A stretch of 64,000 nt of DNA from Streptomyces sp. STR69. Its GTDB lineage: Bacteria > Actinomycetota > Actinomycetes > Streptomycetales > Streptomycetaceae. Below are positions 53,534 through 62,608 of this stretch, in pieces. The notes beneath the pieces were generated by a model, which made no database searches, had not been told where the DNA came from, and saw only the letters and a program-made list of their open reading frames with translations. The stretch is taken from the NCBI RefSeq assembly GCF_024519455.1, contig NZ_JALJRY010000013.1, positions 186,001 through 250,000 on the forward strand, in the 5' to 3' direction. The position numbers and the translations under genes were made by a program. The first letter of the stretch is position 1. Every line of letters begins with the position of its first letter.

Positions 53534-55677
53534 GCCGCCGGTGGTGTCGGCGCGGGCTCGGACGGTTCCGGGTGCGGACTGGACGGGGCCACCCGCAGCG
53601 GACGCGCCGCCCAGGCGGGCAGATGCCAGTTCCAGCCGCCGAACAGGGAGACGAGGGAGGGGACGAGCAGCATCCGCACGATGGTCGCGTCGAGCAGGAT
53701 GCCGATGCCGAGGCCGGTCGCCAGGGTCTTGAGGTCGGTGCCCGGTCCCGAGGCGAGCGCGGCGAAGGCGAGGAAGAGGATGAGTGCGGCGCTGGTGACG
53801 AGGCGGCCGGTGCGGCCGATGCCCTCGACCACCGCGTCGTCGGTGGAGAGACCGGCGTCGTACTCCTCCCGGATGCGGGTGAGGATGAACACCTCGTAGT
53901 CCATGGACAGTCCGAACAGGAACGCGAAGATCATGATCGGGATCCAGAACGTGACGGCCCCGGTGGCGGCGATGCCGAAGATCGCGTTGGAACCGTGGCC
54001 GTCCTGCCAGAAGAGGACCATCAGGCCGAGGGTCGCCGCCAGTGAGATCAGGTTGAGCAGTACCGCCTTCAGCGGCAGCAGCAACGAGCGGAAGGCCCGT
54101 ACGAGCAGGATGTACGTCAGCAGCGCGATGATCGTGAGCATCAGCGGGAAGTTGCCGTAGACGGCGTGCAGGAAGTCGATCTGGGCCGCGCCGACTCCGG
54201 CGACGCCTACGGCTCCGGGCAGGTGCTCGGTGGCGGTCTTGACCCGTTTGACGACGTCGACGCTCTTCGAGTTGACCGTCTCGGTGTCCGGGATGACGAC
54301 GACGATGCTCTGTCCGCCCCGGTTGCCCGCGGGCCCGGTCGGCACGAGGACGCTGGTCACGCCGTCGACCTTCGCGAGTGCGGCGGCGACGGGTTTCGCC
54401 TGGTCGGTGCTGACCAGGACCTCCATCGGGGTGAGCGCGCCGGTCGGGACGCCACCGCGTTCCAGGGTCTGCAGGGTGTCGTAGGCCGAACCGTTCTTGG
54501 CGAGCGACCCCGAGGAGGCAAGGCCGATCTTGATGCCGAGGAAGACGCCGACGAGGGCCGCGAGGGCGGCCAGCGCCGCGCCGGCCGCGAGCCAGCGGCG
54601 CCGTACGACGGCTGCGGTCCAGCGGCTCCAGAAGCGGCTCGCCCGGTTCTCGTGCCGGATCTTGGGCCAGTCGACCTTGGGTCCGATACCGCCGAGGATC
54701 GCGGGGGTCAGGGTGAGTGTCGTCAGCACGCTGGCGAGCGGGATGAGCGCTCCGCCGTAGCCCATGCTGCGCAGGAACGGGACGGGCAGGACGACCAGGG
54801 AGAGCAGGCCGATGGCGACCGTGACCCCGCTGAACACGATCGCGTGCCCGGCGTGCTGCATCGCGACGACGACCGCGTCGTGGTTGTCCCGGCCGCGGTC
54901 GCGCTCCTCGCGCCAGCGGGTGACGAAGAGGAGCGAGTAGTCGATCGCGACGCCCAGGCCGATGAGGGCGACCAGGAACTGCACGATGAACGACACGTCG
55001 GTGGCGTAGGTGAGCGGCAGCAGCATCACGAAGGTCGCGAGGATCGACACCGCGGCCACCAGCAGCGGCAGCAGGGCCAGGAAGGAGGCGAACACGAAGG
55101 CGAGGACGGCGAGTGCGCCGACGGCGCCGAGGAGGGTCTCGCCGAGTACTCCGGGGCCGCCCCCGTCGTCGCCGCCGGAGGCGAGGGGGTCCTCGCCCGT
55201 CACGCCGACCTTCGCGCCCGCCGGCGCGGCCTTCTCGGCGGCCGTCTTGATCGGGTCGGTCAGCAGGGTCTGGCTGGGTGACGGGTTGAACCGATAGAAG
55301 ACCAGCGCGTAGGCGGTACGGTCGTCCTTCGTCCGGAACGCCTTGTCGCCGGTGTTCGCCTCGTCGATCACCCGCAGCCCCGGTGCGGCCGTGCCGGCTG
55401 CGGTGAACACGCTCCCGACGTCCGTCTCGTGACCGGTGACGGTCTGCCCGGCCGGCAGGGTGACCGCCACGAGATACGGATTGGTGTCGCCGCCGCTGCC
55501 GAAGGCCTTCTCGATCTTGTGCGCGGTCACGGTGCCAGGCTGGCCGGGCAGCGAGAAGTCGATGGTGAGCCGGTCCGTGGTCCGGCCGGCCAGCGCGATG
55601 CCGGCGATGAGCACCAGACCCCAGAACGCCACGACCGCCTTGCGATGCCGCAGTACGAATTCGGCCCACCGTCGCAT
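53530..55677 (-). CDS. MMPL-family RND transporter
   Basis: A 715-residue membrane exporter with two MMPL halves. First helix VVAFWGLVLIAGIALAGRTT, an external domain of about 150 residues, then AIDYSLLFVTRWREERDRG; in the second half GLSMDYEVFILTRIREEYDA, the hallmark acidic residues of the proton relay. About 12 membrane segments. Actinobacterial MMPL proteins export lipids, siderophores or other hydrophobic products. GGGAAGG precedes the ATG at 55677. No obvious cargo gene is near. The stop codon overlaps that of the DadA-like gene at CCTAGG. Confidence 0.93.
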   Translation of the reverse strand: MRRWAEFVLRHRKAVVAFWGLVLIAGIALAGRTTDRLTIDFSLPGQPGTVTAHKIEKAFGSGGDTNPYLVAVTLPAGQTVTGHETDVGSVFTAAGTAAPGLRVIDEANTGDKAFRTKDDRTAYALVFYRFNPSPSQTLLTDPIKTAAEKAAPAGAKVGVTGEDPLASGGDDGGGPGVLGETLLGAVGALAVLAFVFASFLALLPLLVAAVSILATFVMLLPLTYATDVSFIVQFLVALIGLGVAIDYSLLFVTRWREERDRGRDNHDAVVVAMQHAGHAIVFSGVTVAIGLLSLVVLPVPFLRSMGYGGALIPLASVLTTLTLTPAILGGIGPKVDWPKIRHENRASRFWSRWTAAVVRRRWLAAGAALAALAALVGVFLGIKIGLASSGSLAKNGSAYDTLQTLERGGVPTGALTPMEVLVSTDQAKPVAAALAKVDGVTSVLVPTGPAGNRGGQSIVVVIPDTETVNSKSVDVVKRVKTATEHLPGAVGVAGVGAAQIDFLHAVYGNFPLMLTIIALLTYILLVRAFRSLLLPLKAVLLNLISLAATLGLMVLFWQDGHGSNAIFGIAATGAVTFWIPIMIFAFLFGLSMDYEVFILTRIREEYDAGLSTDDAVVEGIGRTGRLVTSAALILFLAFAALASGPGTDLKTLATGLGIGILLDATIVRMLLVPSLVSLFGGWNWHLPAWAARPLRVAPSSPHPEPSEPAPTPPAA

Positions 55678-55877
55678 GCCGGACCTTCCCCGCTTCGTAG
55701 GTTGCGCGAGTCTAGCCCGCCGCCCTGTTCATCCGCTATCGGGATAATCCATCCGGTTTGACGGGATCCGGAAGCACAGACTCCGCGTTCGCGCGCCCCG
55801 GGAAGAGACCGCAGCGCAGGACTGTTTAGCTTGTCGGTACCGGATCAAGACCGGACTCCGAGAACGGAGCAGTCAAG

Positions 55878-56369
55878 GTGAACAACGCGTCGAAGGCCGG
55901 CATACGCCAGGTGGCGGACGCTCCGACTCCGTCGCCCGACACACTGGAGCGGGTACGGCGGCACCGACGGCACACCCTGGAACTGCTCACCGTGTGTGCC
56001 GTGGGACTGGTCCCGTGGACGGTTCTGCTGGCGGTGACGCTGCCGTCCGCCTACGAGGTGCACCAGTGGCGGGTCACCTGGGTCGGGTTCGACGTCCTGC
56101 TCGTGCTCGCGATGGCGGCCACCGCGCTGCTCGGCTGGCGGCGGCACCGGGGCGTCATCGTGGCGGCGGTCTTCTCGGCAGCGCTGCTGATCTGCGACGC
56201 CTGGTTCGACGTGTCGCTGGCCTTCGGCACCGACGACGTCTGGTCGGCGGCGGCCCTCGCGGTCTTCGCCGAACTGCCACTGGCCGGCTATCTGATCCAC
56301 CGGGTGATGGCAATGATCTCGCTCGCCCGCTGGCCGAACGCGGAAGCGGCCACCAGGATCGCCGAATAG
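55878..56369 (+). CDS. Small four-helix membrane protein of unknown function
   Basis: A 163-residue protein with a basic soluble N-terminus (about 30 residues) and four hydrophobic segments (LELLTVCAVGLVPWTVLLAV, WVGFDVLLVLAMAATALLGW, VIVAAVFSAALLICDAWFDV, and one around AVFAELPLAGYLIHRVM). I know no function. The GTG start at 55878 has CGGAG upstream; that CGGAG is the 3' arm of a small hairpin with CTCCG (55856-55860, loop AGAA), which could limit ribosome access. Confidence 0.75.
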   Translation: MNNASKAGIRQVADAPTPSPDTLERVRRHRRHTLELLTVCAVGLVPWTVLLAVTLPSAYEVHQWRVTWVGFDVLLVLAMAATALLGWRRHRGVIVAAVFSAALLICDAWFDVSLAFGTDDVWSAAALAVFAELPLAGYLIHRVMAMISLARWPNAEAATRIAE

Positions 56370-56513
56370 CCGACTTGCCTCTGCGGCAACGGTGAGGTTT
56401 TCGCAACTCCCCTTTGTTCCCGATGACTTCACTCGGAAATCCCCAGGGCTGAAGTTGGTCGCCATGAAGAGCGGCGAGGTGGCAAGACCTCGGCGCGCGG
56501 CATGGAGGATGTC

Positions 56514-57830
56514 ATGCCCGAGATGTACTTCGCTGTCCGCGCACACTACTCCGTCGCCGTGGTCGGCGGCGGTCAGGCCGGACTCTCCGTCAGTCACGAA
56601 CTCCGCGAACGCGGTATCGACCACGTCGTCGTCGAGGCCCACCGGGTCGGCCACGAGTGGCGCGAGCGCCGCTGGGACTCCTTCTGTCTGGTGACCCCCA
56701 ACTGGCAGTGCCGGCTGCCCGGTTACCCCTATCGGGGAGACGACCCCGACGGGTTCATGGTCCGCGACGACATCGTGCGCTACCTGGAGGGCTATGTCGC
56801 CCATTTCCGGCCACCGCTGGTCGAGGGCGTGACGGTCACCAGGCTGCGACGTTCCCCGGGCGGAGCCTTCGAACTCTCCACCACGGCAGGGGACTTCACC
56901 GCCGACCAGGTGGTGATCGCGACCGGCCCCTACCACGCCCCTTCCCTCCCCCCGATGGCCCGGCAGTTCCCCGACTCCGTCACCCAGGTCCACTCCTCCC
57001 GCTACCGCAACCCCGCCCAACTCCCCCCGGGCGCGGTCCTGGTGGTCGGCACCGGTCAGTCCGGCTGCCAGATCGCCGAGGACCTCCACCTCGCCGGGCG
57101 CCAGGTGCACCTGGCCGTCGGCAGTGCGCCGCGCGTGGCCCGCTTCTACCGCGGCCGTGACTGTGTGGCCTGGCTCGACGACATGGGCCACTACGCGAAG
57201 AGCATCGACGACTTCGACGACGCGGGCGCGGTCCGGATGCGCGTCAACCACTACGTCACCGGCCGCGACGGAGGCCGCGACATCGACCTGCGCGCCTTCG
57301 CCCGCGACGGTATGCGGTTGTACGGCCGACTGACCGAAGTCGGCGGTACGGCACTGGAGTTCGCCGACGACCTCAAGGTGAACCTCGACCACGCGGACGC
57401 CGTGGCCGAGGGCATCAAGGACGCCGTCGACGCCCACATCACCGCGCAGGGCATCGCCGCACCGGACGAACCACGCTACACACCCGTGTGGGAACCGGAC
57501 GACCAGCCCCGCGAACTCGACCTGGACCAGGCCGACATCACCTCCGTCGTCTGGTCGACCGGGTTCCGCCGCGACCACCGCTGGATCGAGGCACCGGTCT
57601 TCGACGGCCGCGGCTACCCGATGCACTGGCGCGGCGCCACCAGCGTCCCCGGCCTGTACTTCCTGGGCCTGCCCTGGCAGCACTCATGGGGTTCGGGACG
57701 CTTCGAAGCGGTGGGCAGGGACGCGGAGTTCCTCGCGAACCACATCGAGGCCTCGCGCCGCCTGGCCGACGTGTGCGGCACCCTGACCGGCGCCCCCACC
57801 GACCTCGCCTCCGCCCTCCCGATCGGCTGA
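56514..57830 (+). CDS. MSMEG_0569-family flavin-dependent oxidoreductase with a foreign N-terminal head
   Basis: A 438-residue FAD/NADPH monooxygenase-like protein. From residue 10 on it reads HYSVAVVGGGQAGLSVSHEL (FAD), WDSFCLVTPNWQCRLPGYPY, VIATGPYHAP and VLVVGTGQSGCQIAEDL (second Rossmann site), as in the flavoenzyme of Nit1C clusters. Residues 1-9, MPEMYFAVR, are instead what I recall as the start of MSMEG_0570-type small proteins, whose gene is otherwise missing here, so an in-frame deletion seems to have joined the two. ATG 56514 has GGAGG 5 nt upstream; ATG 56502 overlaps that site. First gene of the nitrilase cluster. Its substrate in Nit1C systems is unknown. Confidence 0.85.
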   Translation: MPEMYFAVRAHYSVAVVGGGQAGLSVSHELRERGIDHVVVEAHRVGHEWRERRWDSFCLVTPNWQCRLPGYPYRGDDPDGFMVRDDIVRYLEGYVAHFRPPLVEGVTVTRLRRSPGGAFELSTTAGDFTADQVVIATGPYHAPSLPPMARQFPDSVTQVHSSRYRNPAQLPPGAVLVVGTGQSGCQIAEDLHLAGRQVHLAVGSAPRVARFYRGRDCVAWLDDMGHYAKSIDDFDDAGAVRMRVNHYVTGRDGGRDIDLRAFARDGMRLYGRLTEVGGTALEFADDLKVNLDHADAVAEGIKDAVDAHITAQGIAAPDEPRYTPVWEPDDQPRELDLDQADITSVVWSTGFRRDHRWIEAPVFDGRGYPMHWRGATSVPGLYFLGLPWQHSWGSGRFEAVGRDAEFLANHIEASRRLADVCGTLTGAPTDLASALPIG

Positions 57831-57844
57831 GGAACGGGAACACC

Positions 57845-58660
57845 ATGGTCCACGACGCACATCGCCACATCGGCGTCCTGCCCGCCCACCCCTTCTACGG
57901 CGGCCCGCCCGTCAACCCCGACACCACCGCCCGCGCCACGGTCAAGCAACTCATCGCCGACCTGGACGCGGAGGGCACCGAACGTGCCCTGGTAATCCCC
58001 AACTACGGCGTCCCCGATCCCTCCATCGCCTTCTCGTTCAACGAGTTGGCCGTCGAGGCCGCCCAGACCGACGACCGCATCCGGGCCGGACTGTGGGTCT
58101 CCCCGCGCCCCGAGGACGAGCAACGCACCGCCCAGGCGCTGGAGTTGGCGGGCGAACGGGGTGTGAGGGCGCTCAAGCTGAGCTTTCTGCTCGGCGGGCG
58201 TCCCACCGACCCGGCCTGCCGCCCCCACCTCGACCGTATCTTCGCCGTGGCGGCCCGGCACGGGCTGGTGGTGCACGTCCACACCTCCCCGGGTGCCGCC
58301 TCCGACATCGACGAGGTCGGCCACCTGGTCGACTGGTACGCCGATCAAGTCCCCGTCCATCTCGTGCACTTCGGCGGCGGGATGAGCGGCCACATCAAGC
58401 TCGCCGGTTCCCGGTTCTTCGACTGGATCACCGCCGGCAAGCACGTCTACACCGACCTCTCCTGGGCCATCGGTTTCACTCCCCGTTGGCTGGCCAAGGA
58501 GATCGAGCGCCGCGGCATCGGCCACGACCGGGTGCTCTTCGCCAGCGACCAGCCGTGGGGCGATTTCACGGGCGAGTACGCCCGCCTCGCCGAAGCGACC
58601 GGCGGCGGCGCACTCGGCGACCTGGTCTTCAGGGACACGTTCGCCGCGCTCTACGACTGA
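57845..58660 (+). CDS. Metal-dependent amidohydrolase (amidohydrolase_2 family) of the Nit1C cluster
   Basis: A 271-residue TIM-barrel hydrolase with a complete metal site: HxH in MVHDAHRHIGV, the histidines in VVHVHTSPG and HLVHFGGG, and the strand-8 Asp in LFASDQPWGDF. It therefore contrasts with the ligand-poor homologue at 26162. Family members hydrolyse or decarboxylate small cyclic or carboxylated compounds. It lies 14 nt after the flavoenzyme gene and is probably co-transcribed; an amidohydrolase accompanies some actinobacterial nitrilase clusters. Confidence 0.85.
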   Translation: MVHDAHRHIGVLPAHPFYGGPPVNPDTTARATVKQLIADLDAEGTERALVIPNYGVPDPSIAFSFNELAVEAAQTDDRIRAGLWVSPRPEDEQRTAQALELAGERGVRALKLSFLLGGRPTDPACRPHLDRIFAVAARHGLVVHVHTSPGAASDIDEVGHLVDWYADQVPVHLVHFGGGMSGHIKLAGSRFFDWITAGKHVYTDLSWAIGFTPRWLAKEIERRGIGHDRVLFASDQPWGDFTGEYARLAEATGGGALGDLVFRDTFAALYD

Positions 58661-58709
58661 CCGACCTCCACCTCCCCTCTCAAGTCCGGTAACGCACAAG
58701 GAGACAGCC

Positions 58710-59231
58710 ATGTCCGAAACCGTCGAACTCAGCGAGATCGAGCAGAAGTCCCTCACCGAGATCCCCCACCCGTCCCTCCCCGAGGGCACCAGCATCTACG
58801 GCTCCACCAAGGTGTTCCCCGACTACAAGGCCGAGGACGGCGAGACGTACTTCACGCTCGTCCACGGCATCGCCCACGAGTCGTCGGTCTCCTTCGTCGC
58901 CGTCCTTCAGGCGACCCGCGCCCTGCGCAAGGGCTTCGAGACGGCCATCTACTTCTACGGCCCCGGTTCCCTCAACTGCCTTGCCACCCGCGGGTTCCCG
59001 ACCACCGGCAACTCGGCCTTCCCCGGCGAGCACAACATCAACAACCAGCTCAAGACGTTCATCTCCGAGGGCGGCAAGGTCTTCTGCTGCCGCTTCGGCC
59101 TCTCCCTGCACGGCGCCCGCGAGGAGGACCTCATCGAGGGCGTCATCCCGACCCACCCCCTCGACGTCCAGGACGCGCTGATCCACTACGCCCGCAAGGG
59201 CGCCATCATCAACTCCACCTACCAGCTGTAA
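58710..59231 (+). CDS. MSMEG_0572/Sll0783-family nitrogen-starvation response protein
   Basis: A 173-residue soluble protein matching the small conserved member of Nit1C clusters (Sll0783 in Synechocystis, induced by nitrogen limitation): TYFTLVHGIAHESSVSFVAV, ETAIYFYGPGSLNCLATRG and GGKVFCCRFGLSLHGAREED. It has a DsrE-like alpha/beta look with conserved cysteines. No enzymatic activity is established for the family. AAGGAGA lies 7 nt before the ATG at 58710. Confidence 0.88.
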   Translation: MSETVELSEIEQKSLTEIPHPSLPEGTSIYGSTKVFPDYKAEDGETYFTLVHGIAHESSVSFVAVLQATRALRKGFETAIYFYGPGSLNCLATRGFPTTGNSAFPGEHNINNQLKTFISEGGKVFCCRFGLSLHGAREEDLIEGVIPTHPLDVQDALIHYARKGAIINSTYQL

Positions 59232-59241
59232 GGGGCGGGCC

Positions 59242-60324
59242 GTGAGCGTTGGCACCAACACAGCGGTGGACGTGCGGATCATGACCCGGGCCGAACTCGC
59301 CCTCCACGGAGTCCGGTTGGAGGCTCCGGTACGGCGGCCGGACGGCGCGGGACCCAGCGACGACGGCCATGTCCTCGTCGACGGTGCCAACGCCGCGCTG
59401 CCCACCAACCCCGACAGCCCCTACTCGGTACGGGACGGCAGGGTCTGGCTCGGCAACGACGACACCGGCCTGACGCTGTCCGCCGTGGACCGCCCGAAGT
59501 TCTACGACCTCACCACCGCCGACGGCATACCCTACGAGCACATCGCCCGCCTGCACGGCGCCGACGTCCTCGCCACCACCGTCGTCCAGACCTGTATCCG
59601 CTACGCCGAGTCCGACCGCTGCCGCTTCTGCACCATCGAGGAGTCCCTGCGCGCCGGCGCGACCGTCGCCGCCAAGACTCCGGCGCAACTCGCCGAAGTC
59701 GCCGAGGCCGCCGTCCGGTTGGACGGCGTGCGGCAGATGGTCATGACCACCGGCACGACGACGGGACCCGACCGGGGCGCGCGCACTCTCGTACGATCCG
59801 TCCGCGCCGTCCTCGAAGCGGTACCCGGCCTCCCCGTCCAGGTGCAGTGCGAACCGCCCGGCGACCTCGCCTGGATCCGCGCCCTGCACGAGGCCGGGGC
59901 CACCGCGATCGGCATCCATGTCGAGTCCCTCGACGAGGAGGTACGCCGACGCTGGATGCCCGGCAAGTCGAGTGTCCCGATGTCCGAGTACGAGGCCGCC
60001 TGGGACGAGGCGGTGCGGGTCTTCGGACCGAACCGCGTCTCCACCTACCTGCTCGTCGGACTCGGCGAGGATCCCGACGAACTCATCGCGGGTGCAGTGG
60101 AGTTGATCGACCGAGGGGTGTACCCCTTCGTCGTCCCCTTCCGTCCGATGCGCGGCACGCTCGCCGCCCGCGACGGGATCGAGCCGCCCGGTGCGGAACT
60201 CCTGCGGTACGTCACCGAAGGCGTCGCCGCCGGGCTGCGCACGGCCGGGATGAGCGGCGCCGACCAGAAGGCGGGCTGCGCGGCCTGCGGCGCGTGCAGT
60301 GTGCTGCGCAGCGCGGGCGGGTGA
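59242..60324 (+). CDS. MSMEG_0568-family radical SAM protein
   Basis: A 360-residue radical SAM enzyme. The cluster-binding cysteines are in TCIRYAESDRCRFCTIEESL, a CX8CX2C form instead of the common CX3CX2C, which is normal for this family. IGIHVESLDEEVRRRWMPGK and VSTYLLVGLGEDPDEL belong to the barrel. The C-terminus has a further cysteine group (GCAACGACS) that could bind an auxiliary cluster. GTG 59242 with AAGGGG upstream. It is the defining radical SAM gene of Nit1C clusters; the reaction is unknown. Confidence 0.92.
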   Translation: MSVGTNTAVDVRIMTRAELALHGVRLEAPVRRPDGAGPSDDGHVLVDGANAALPTNPDSPYSVRDGRVWLGNDDTGLTLSAVDRPKFYDLTTADGIPYEHIARLHGADVLATTVVQTCIRYAESDRCRFCTIEESLRAGATVAAKTPAQLAEVAEAAVRLDGVRQMVMTTGTTTGPDRGARTLVRSVRAVLEAVPGLPVQVQCEPPGDLAWIRALHEAGATAIGIHVESLDEEVRRRWMPGKSSVPMSEYEAAWDEAVRVFGPNRVSTYLLVGLGEDPDELIAGAVELIDRGVYPFVVPFRPMRGTLAARDGIEPPGAELLRYVTEGVAAGLRTAGMSGADQKAGCAACGACSVLRSAGG

Positions 60325-61760
60325 ACGCCGTGTACCTCGACGGCTCGGCGGCACCGCTCGTGGCAGACGGGCCGGTGGACATCCTGGCGCTGCTCGGCGA
60401 CCGCAGCACCCTCGCCCGCCGCCCCGCGTTCCACCTCGAACAGGCCACTGACGAGACCGAGTTGAGCGCCTACCGACGACTGCGTACCGACACCTTCGTC
60501 CACGAGCAGGGACTCTTCACCGGCGACGACCTCGACGACCGTGACGCCGACACCCGTACCGTCGTGCTGGTCGCCAAGGCCCCGGACGGCACGGTGATCG
60601 GCGGGGTGCGGCTGGGCCCGGTCGACGACGGGCCCGACCTGGGCTGGTGGCAGGGCGGCCGACTGGTCGTCGCGCCGAAGGCACGCGGTCCGCGCGGGAT
60701 CGGCGCAGCGCTGGTCCGGGCGGCCTGCGCACGGGCGGAGGCGGAGGGTGTGCTGCGGTTCGACGCGACCGTGCAGGCCCGCAACGAGGTGCTGTTCCGG
60801 CGACTCGGCTGGCGGTCCGTGCGCGCCACGGAGATCGCCCGCACCCCGCACGTCCTCATGCGGTGGCCCATAGGGCGAGTCGCGGCCCAAGTGGCAGCCA
60901 CGAAAGCCGCTTTGGGTCCCCTGCTCGCCGCGCTGCCCGCGCCGCCCGGCTTCGTCGGCGACGACGGCGCACCCGTCCTCGGCACCGATGTGATCGCCGC
61001 GTGCGACGCGATCGTGCCGTCGATGGTGGAGCGGGACCCGGAGTGGGCGGGCTGGTGCGCGGTCCTGGTGAACGTCAACGACCTTGCCGCGATGGGTGCT
61101 TCACCGGTCGGCCTGCTGGACGCGATCGGCGCGCGCGACACGGCGCATGCCGCCCTGGTCCTCGCCGGACTGACCCGGGCCGCGCGCGCCTACGGCGTCC
61201 CGGTGCTCGGCGGGCACACCCAACTCGGCGTCCCCGCCGCCCTGTCGGTGACCGCGCTCGGCCGCACCGGCCGGCCGGTACCGGGCGGTGGCGGTCGTCC
61301 CGGACATGCCGTACGGCTCACGGCCGACCTCGGCGGCGGCTGGCGCACCGGCTACCGGGGCCGCCAGTGGGACTCGACCACCCGGCGTCGTACCGACGAA
61401 CTCCGCACGATGACAAGGGCGGTGGCCGCCGCACGACCGGCCGCCGCGAAGGACGTGTCGATGGCCGGGATCGCCGGCACGCTGGGGATGCTCGCCGAGG
61501 CGAGCGGCTGCGGGGCGGTGCTCGACGTGGCCGCAGTACCCCGTCCGGCGGGCGCGTCCATGGGCGACTGGCTCACCTGCTTCCCGGGTTTCGCGATGCT
61601 CACCGCCGACGGGCCCGACGCGCCCCCGCTGCCCGCCGGGCCCGCGATCGGCACTGTGTGCGGGGAGTTGACCACGGGGCAGGGCGTCGGGCTGCGCTGG
61701 CCCGACGGAGAGATCACCGAGGCGGTCACCTCGACGGTGACCGGAATGGGGACGGCATGA
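60321..61760 (+). CDS. Fusion of GNAT acetyltransferase (MSMEG_0567/Sll0786) and AIR-synthase-related domain (Sll0787)
   Basis: A 479-residue two-domain protein. Residues 20-195 are a GNAT: ELSAYRRLRTDTFVHEQGLF, GRLVVAPKARGPRGIGAALV (acetyl-CoA loop), NEVLFRRLGWRSV. From about 200 on is a PurM-like (AIR synthase-related) half: FVGDDGAPVLGTDVIAACDA, VNVNDLAAMGASPVGLLDAI, VPVLGGHTQLGVPAALSVTA, AKDVSMAGIAGTLGMLAEAS, all typical nucleotide/phosphate-binding segments. In cyanobacteria the two halves are separate genes. GTG 60321 overlaps the radical SAM stop. Confidence 0.88.
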   Translation: MNAVYLDGSAAPLVADGPVDILALLGDRSTLARRPAFHLEQATDETELSAYRRLRTDTFVHEQGLFTGDDLDDRDADTRTVVLVAKAPDGTVIGGVRLGPVDDGPDLGWWQGGRLVVAPKARGPRGIGAALVRAACARAEAEGVLRFDATVQARNEVLFRRLGWRSVRATEIARTPHVLMRWPIGRVAAQVAATKAALGPLLAALPAPPGFVGDDGAPVLGTDVIAACDAIVPSMVERDPEWAGWCAVLVNVNDLAAMGASPVGLLDAIGARDTAHAALVLAGLTRAARAYGVPVLGGHTQLGVPAALSVTALGRTGRPVPGGGGRPGHAVRLTADLGGGWRTGYRGRQWDSTTRRRTDELRTMTRAVAAARPAAAKDVSMAGIAGTLGMLAEASGCGAVLDVAAVPRPAGASMGDWLTCFPGFAMLTADGPDAPPLPAGPAIGTVCGELTTGQGVGLRWPDGEITEAVTSTVTGMGTA

Positions 61761-62608
61761 GCACGCTGCGGATGGCGGCCGTGGCCGCCGAGTTCGGCCG
61801 CGACCTGGAGGAGGACTTCGCGATCGCCGAACGGCTGATCAAGGAGGCCCGGGAGCAGGGTGTGGGGCTCCTCGCCCTGCCGGAGGCGTGCCTCGGCGGA
61901 TACCTGCTGAGCCTGGACGACGACAGCGCACTGGACGAAGGGCCGCCCGCACTCGCCCTCGACGGCCCGGAGATCCGCCGACTGGCCGCCTTGGCCGGGG
62001 AGTTGACGGTCGTGGCAGGGTATTGCGAGGTCTCCGGGGACACCCGCTACAACAGCGTCGTCTGCGTCACCGGCGACGGCGTCCTCGGCAACCACCGCAA
62101 GGTCCACCAGCCCCTGAGCGAGGACGCCAGCTACTCCTCCGGCGACCGCTTCCACGCCTTCGACACCCCGGTCGGCCGGATCGGCATGATGATCTGCTAC
62201 GACAAGGCGTTCCCGGAGTCGGCCCGGGCGCTGGCCCTGGACGGCGCCGAGATCGGGGTGTGCGTGTCGGCCTGGCCGGGCGCGCGGACGAACGCGAGCG
62301 CGGACCTGGAGAAGGACCGCTGGAAGCGCCGTTTCGACCTGTTCGACCGGGCCCGCGCCCTGGAGAACCAGATCGTGTGGCTGTCCGCCAACCAGGCGGG
62401 TACCTTCGGGTCGCTACGCTTCGTCGGCAGTGCCAAGGTCGTCGACCCGGGCGGCGAGATCCTCGCCGACACGGGCGTGACCGCCGGCATCGCCGTCGCC
62501 GAACTCGACGTCGCACAGGCTCTGGAGACCGCCCGCCGGTCGATGGGGCACCTGCGCGACCGGCGACCCGAGACCTATGGCCCAGCCCCGGGAGCAGTCA
62601 CCGTATGA
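61757..62608 (+). CDS. Nitrilase-superfamily hydrolase (Nit1C nitrilase, Sll0784-like)
   Basis: A 283-residue carbon-nitrogen hydrolase with an intact catalytic set: E43 in LPEACLGGY, K115 in NHRKVHQPL and nucleophile C147 in MMICYDKAFPES. Nit1C nitrilases convert nitriles to acids and ammonia, and the cluster has been linked to cyanide/nitrile nitrogen assimilation in pseudomonads. ATG 61757 overlaps the upstream stop, and a tandem paralogue follows with a 4-nt overlap. Cytoplasmic. Confidence 0.92.
   Translation: MSTLRMAAVAAEFGRDLEEDFAIAERLIKEAREQGVGLLALPEACLGGYLLSLDDDSALDEGPPALALDGPEIRRLAALAGELTVVAGYCEVSGDTRYNSVVCVTGDGVLGNHRKVHQPLSEDASYSSGDRFHAFDTPVGRIGMMICYDKAFPESARALALDGAEIGVCVSAWPGARTNASADLEKDRWKRRFDLFDRARALENQIVWLSANQAGTFGSLRFVGSAKVVDPGGEILADTGVTAGIAVAELDVAQALETARRSMGHLRDRRPETYGPAPGAVTV

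Noticed and set aside
55761..55790. A GGATCC in the 55.7-kb intergenic region as a fourth operator copy
   Set aside because: The second core expected at +21 is absent (GCGTTC), and no related gene follows. GGATCC in coding sequence (about 27497 and 45925) likewise lacks the partner.
56375..56389. TTGCC/GGCAA hairpin and possible GlnR box before the nitrilase cluster
   Set aside because: The stem is only 5 bp, and I could not fit the spaced GTnAC/GAAAC half-sites of GlnR, although nitrogen control would be expected for such a cluster.
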